Part shown: positions 60,773 to 64,000 of the stretch, in pieces
Layout: each line of letters opens with the position of its first letter
Position numbering within the stretch: position 1 is the stretch's first letter
Assembly (NCBI GenBank): GCA_016806645.1
Contig: JACSYO010001630.1
Span: 591,001-655,000, forward strand
Source: Ophiodon elongatus
Lineage: Eukaryota; Chordata; Actinopteri; Perciformes; Hexagrammidae
Reading direction: 5' to 3'
Length of the DNA stretch: 64,000 bases
The notes under the pieces: model-generated
Databases searched by the model: none
What the model saw: only the letters and a program-made list of their open reading frames with translations
What the model was told of the DNA's origin: nothing
Translations under genes and position numbers: made by a program

Positions 60773-61420
60773 CCTCAGTCTCTGCTTCTTTGATTTTGAC
60801 CTTTCGTCTTTTATGCGCCTCTTGTGGAACTAACTGTGCTATATGGTTTGAGTTTTGATTGCTGAAATAATGAGCCCTAATACCTGGAAATGAGTCAGCA
60901 TTTTTTCCACTTCTGGTTCCCTCGTCTCAAAGTCAATGGGTTTTTTGAATGGGTATTTGGTTAGATGCCTGAAATAAGGTCTGTGTTTAACACAAACAAA
61001 GACTTTAACATTTTGTTGTGGACATAAAATTTGCTTTTCCGGTCTTAGAAAAGGCTTAGAAAAGGTGGCTAAATGAGAATATTAAACGGTATCACGCCGA
61101 ACACTAGTCCGACCGTTGTGTAGTTATAAGTCGTATAAGTATAGCTTAACGTGAGCTATTTTCTTCTGCCGATTGCATTCACGACTCAAAAATAGTTGTG
61201 TTGACATGTGTTCCACAGAGCTTACTTTCTGTAATAATCCAAAATCCATTGGCTTTTTGCTGAGGGAACCAGTGTGATGCTAACTCCTGGTTGGCCTACA
61301 ATAATCAGCATCCCCGCAGCATTCTATTCACTTTACAGTGATCAGATTACACATTGACAGCTAACCGAACATCAGTTGTATTCAGTCACTTCAAACCCTA
61401 AATAACCATTGTAATTGATT
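60773..61420. other. Gene-free interval
   Basis: Nothing recognised; AT-rich unique sequence. Confidence 0.5.
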
Positions 61421-61477
61421 TAAAATCCTTCTCCTCACCTATACAAAACCTTAATTGGTGAGGCACCATCATATCTT

Positions 61478-61950
61478 AAGGAGCTTATAGTACCATATTA
61501 CCACAGTAGAGAGCTCATAGTACCACATTACCCCGCCAGAGAGCTTATAGTACCATATTACCCCACTAGAGAGCTTTTAGTACCATATTACCCCACTAGA
61601 GAGCTCATAGTACCATATTACCCTACTAGAGAGCTCATAGTACCATATTACCCCACTAGTTTATAGTACTATATTACCCCACCAGAGCTTATAGTACCAT
61701 ATTACCCCACTAGAGAGCTTATAGTACCACATTACCCAACCAGAGAGTTTATAGTACCATATTACCCCACTAGAGAGCTTATAGTACCACATTACCCAAC
61801 CAGAGAGTTTATAGTACCATATTACCCCACTAGAGAGCTTATAGTACCATATTACCCCACTAGAGAGCTTATAGTACCACATTACCCAACCAGAGAGTTT
61901 ATAGTACCATATTACCCCACTAGAGAGCTTATAGTACCACATTACACCAG
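61478..61950. repeat. 30-bp minisatellite, about 15 copies, in LINE ORF
   Basis: Unit AGAGAGCTTATAGTACCATA + TTACCCCACT encodes ELIVPYYPTR in the LINE frame. The period of 10 codons keeps the frame. Some copies share the ACATTACCCAACC variant alternately, suggesting higher-order (60- or 90-bp) duplication. The 93-codon minus frame with KLSSGVIWYY repeats is its shadow. Confidence 0.95.
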
Positions 61951-62136
61951 AGAGCTGTTCTCACTGAATGCGGGGCTAATTGTGGTTCCTAGAGTCTTAA
62001 AAAGTAGGATGGGAGCCAGAGCCTTCAGTTATCAAGCTCCTCTTCTATGGAACCAGCTTCCACTTTCAGTCCAGGGGGCAGACACAGTCACCACATTTAA
62101 GAGTAGACTTAAGACTTTCCTCTTTGGTAGCGCTTA

Positions 62137-62275
62137 TAGTTAGGGCTGGCTCAGGTTTATAGTTAGGGGCTGGCTCAGGTTTATAGTTAGGGGCTGGCTC
62201 AGGTTTATAGTTAGGGGCTGGCTCAGGTTTATAGTTAGGGGCTGGTTCAGGTTTATAGTTAGGGCTAGCTCAGGT
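62137..62275. repeat. 24-bp minisatellite, about 6 copies, just past the LINE ORF end
   Basis: Unit TTATAGTTAGGGGCTGGCTC + AGGT. The inverted copy at 39.55-39.60 kb has two units of a 23-bp version. Confidence 0.92.
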
Positions 62276-62540
62276 TTGCCCTGGTCCAGCCCCTAGATAT
62301 GCTGCTCTAGGCCTAGACTGCTCGGGGACATCTTAGGATACACTGAGCTCCTCTCTCCTCCTACACGTTACGTTACTACTACTCTATCTCCTTTTGTATG
62401 AATTCATGTCCCATCAATGCATATTAATAACTCGACTTCTTCCCCAGGATGTCATATGTGTACAGATTGTAAAACCTTCTGAGGCAAATTTGTAATTTGT
62501 GATTTTGGGCTATACAAAATAAATTGAATTGAATTAATCA

Positions 62541-63381
62541 TCCGATCTCAATGAATAGCATGCAGAACAAAACCTTTACTTTGAGTTTGAATAAATTAAA
62601 GTCACAGTCAACATGGTGCTGCAAGTCTGTTTTTGCCCTGAATTAAATTCATGAAACTGGAGGAAAGAGATTTACAGTTTATTTTCGGTACAAATCCTTT
62701 TAACTTGCATTATGCTCATTTATGAATTTGTGGCTTTTTATCTTCAAAAACACAATACTAATATAGACAACAAATTCAACTACAAAATACTAGGAAAAAC
62801 AAGAGTACAAATTTATTCAGTAATCAGTTATACATAATGAAAATTGATTTGGCTGATATAAAGGCAATATTAAGCTGCACAATTTGGCCAATTTTATAAT
62901 TCCCTGGTACCTGACTCTAGTTCATCAAGTGTGTCAGAAGCTGCACATGTATGGTTGTAATGATGGCCTAAGTCTATCTTTGTGTATGGCAGTTGTGAAT
63001 GGGGTGTTTGTTTTTATTTTCCTTCGCATATTTAAAGGAATGTCCACACCAGGTATCAGATCCGCCCGTTCCCTTAGATTTAGCGTATGTACTTTTCTCC
63101 TTAGGTTTTTTTTAGTAAGGTGAATTGGTACATGGTCAGAAGAGGCAGAACACACTCAGTCAGGAATATGCATGTTCATTTGTCCTTAATGTTTAGCTTA
63201 TTAAACAGCAGTGAAATTATTCTAACTTCATCATAGTGTTCAAAATGTTTTTATATATTATTTGAATGATGTTAATCTCTTAACCAGATTCACTATATGT
63301 GCACATCAATAAATTAAAATCGTTCCTTGAAGTCTGACTTCAGTCAGAGTTCAGTCCAGAAGGCATCTAGCTGGATGGAGA
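62541..63381 (-). other. Probable uvssa 3' UTR and downstream flank
   Basis: AT-rich sequence with no supported gene. On the minus strand, AATAAA hexamers at plus positions 63013-63018 and 62812-62817 could end the uvssa transcript, giving a 3' UTR of about 0.4 or 0.6 kb. The 79-codon plus-strand frame at 62884-63123 is not recognisable. Confidence 0.45.
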
Positions 63382-63475
63382 TCACTGGAGGGCGTAGTTA
63401 AATTGGTTGGAGAACTTGTCATGTTTTCTCCTGTCAGCTTTAGCCATAACTTCAGCTATTCTGCGCACGCTGCTC
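63382..63475 (-). CDS. uvssa: uvssa terminal coding exon
   Basis: 94 nt after a minus-strand acceptor TTCTTTCCAG. The first base completes a split lysine codon, then SSVRRIAEVMAKADRRKHDK...FNYALQ and TGA (plus-strand 63382-63384). Phase 2 at the acceptor matches the AA overhang left by the upstream exon. The open frame upstream of 63475 is intronic read-through. Confidence 0.9.
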
Positions 63476-64000
63476 CTGGAAAGAAGGACAGAACGGAGAA
63501 GAAGAGAGGCAGACAGGAAATGAGAAGATGAATTTGAGAGCGATTCAAGAAAACTAAATCTGATCAAACACTGAAGGTAAAATCTTTTGCTGAGGAAACG
63601 TGGTATAGTTATGGGATCATAGTTATGCTCTGAGCACTGCTGTGCCGATACTCCGGTGGGAAAGCCCTCCAACAACGCACATGTGTTCCGGTAAGTCTTG
63701 GTTACCTAAAGCATTGCACGAGGAAACCTTGTAAATAAGTCACTACTGGAGCAGTAAGCGAGACAGTGTTTCAGAGCCTTCAGAGAATGCTGCTCATGGC
63801 GGGACGGGAAGTGACGTACTTGTTGAGGACTTTCTTCTCCAGCCTGGAGCGGGCCGTGTTGGCGCTCTGCTTCAGGTCGCTGAGGTTGGGGTACTTCTTC
63901 TTCTTCCTCCCTTTCCCTTTTTTACCCACCCTGTCGGAACCCAGGTCTTCCCCTGTTGCCGCCTCGATGTCTCGCATCAGCTCTGCATCACGCCAGTCTA
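63382..64000 (-). CDS. uvssa: UV-stimulated scaffold protein A, 3' end (last two exons, partial)
   Basis: On the minus strand, exon 64000-63820 (open at the window edge) is joined over a 344-bp GT-AG intron to exon 63475-63382. The 90 visible residues run from DWRDAELMRDIEA through a basic GKKGKGRKKKK cluster and YPNLSDLKQSANTARSRL to the end KHDKFSNQFNYALQ. The YPNL.DLK, TAR.R and KFSNQFNYAL pattern is what I recall of the UVSSA C-terminus (DUF2043 region). Known role: UVSSA is recruited to stalled RNA polymerase II with CSA/CSB, brings USP7 and TFIIH, and promotes transcription-coupled nucleotide excision repair in the nucleus. Convergence with nkx1-1 matches the recalled human 4p16.3 arrangement. 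Most of the protein (VHS-like N-terminus, TFIIH-binding part) lies outside the window. Confidence 0.9.
63820..64000 (-). CDS. uvssa: uvssa penultimate coding exon (cut by window edge)
   Basis: 181 nt in frame from the right edge to a GTACGT donor at plus-strand 63814-63819, leaving two bases (AA) of a lysine codon. Reading on past the donor would give YVTSRPAMSSIL and a stop, which lacks family character, whereas the spliced form restores KKVLNK-SSVRRI. The stretch of seven lysines and arginines is a likely nuclear localisation or nucleic-acid contact region (inference). Confidence 0.88.

Larger units (their letters stand above)
61421..62540 (+). mobile_element. L2/Maui-like LINE 3' part, with two internal minisatellites
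   Basis: Plus strand. Coding traces: LIGEAPSYLKELIVPY (about 61450-61500), then after the array AGLIVVPRVLKS-like and KSRMGARAFSYQ-like sequence (61960-62030), LWNQLPLSVQGADTVTTFKS and RLKTFLFGS (to about 62130), followed by the 3' UTR and TACAAAATAAATTGAATTGA at 62515-62536. 5'-truncated, no catalytic domain. Same family as 20.3, 32.7 and 39.2 kb. Confidence 0.88.

Noticed and set aside
61661..61942. Trp/Tyr-rich decapeptide repeat protein on the minus strand
   Set aside because: Antisense shadow of the LINE minisatellite.

Overview
This is vertebrate nuclear DNA, almost certainly from a percomorph-type teleost. Evidence: GT-AG introns, dense CA/GT microsatellites, fish-type repeats (tRNA-headed SINEs, L2/Maui-like and RTE/Rex-like LINE pieces, hAT remnants), and two vertebrate genes with strong protein signatures. 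Nothing prokaryotic (operon, CRISPR, phage) is present. All family names come from memory of protein and repeat signatures; no database was searched.

Layout. 1-47,250 is gene-poor: no coding exon could be supported. It is filled with microsatellites, minisatellites and nested transposon remnants, with quieter unique sequence between them that may hold distal regulatory elements of the homeobox gene. 47,280-48,541 is a GC/CpG-rich promoter and 5' UTR zone. 48,542-55,847 (+) is a complete three-exon NK1-class homeobox gene (nkx1-1), reconstructed here: 105 codons, then 217 nt, then 716 nt. The splice phases match and give a 415-residue protein with an Eh1 repressor motif (exon 2) and a homeodomain (exon 3). 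63,382-64,000 (-) holds the last two exons of uvssa, a transcription-coupled DNA repair factor, whose 5' part lies beyond the right edge. The two genes converge tail to tail across about 7.5 kb of repeats. As I recall, NKX1-1 and UVSSA are also convergent neighbours on human 4p16.3, so this is conserved synteny.

The genes do not form a pathway: nkx1-1 is a developmental transcription factor and uvssa a housekeeping repair gene.

Most notable observations: (1) the N-terminus of nkx1-1 starts with three 18-residue tandem repeats encoded by a 54-bp coding minisatellite; (2) several LINE copies carry tandem amplifications of short stretches of their coding sequence or nearby 3' region (53-bp unit x10, 30-bp unit about x15, 24-bp unit about x6), and a 27-bp minisatellite near 4 kb seems to come from an interspersed repeat; (3) interlocking inverted and direct repeats at 8.8-11.3 kb form a nested transposon mosaic; (4) an RTE-type LINE is bounded by a perfect 12-bp target duplication; (5) perfect hairpins at 28.2 kb and 41.47 kb. 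I found no convincing unknown biological system, and the remaining long reading frames are mostly products of dinucleotide repeats.
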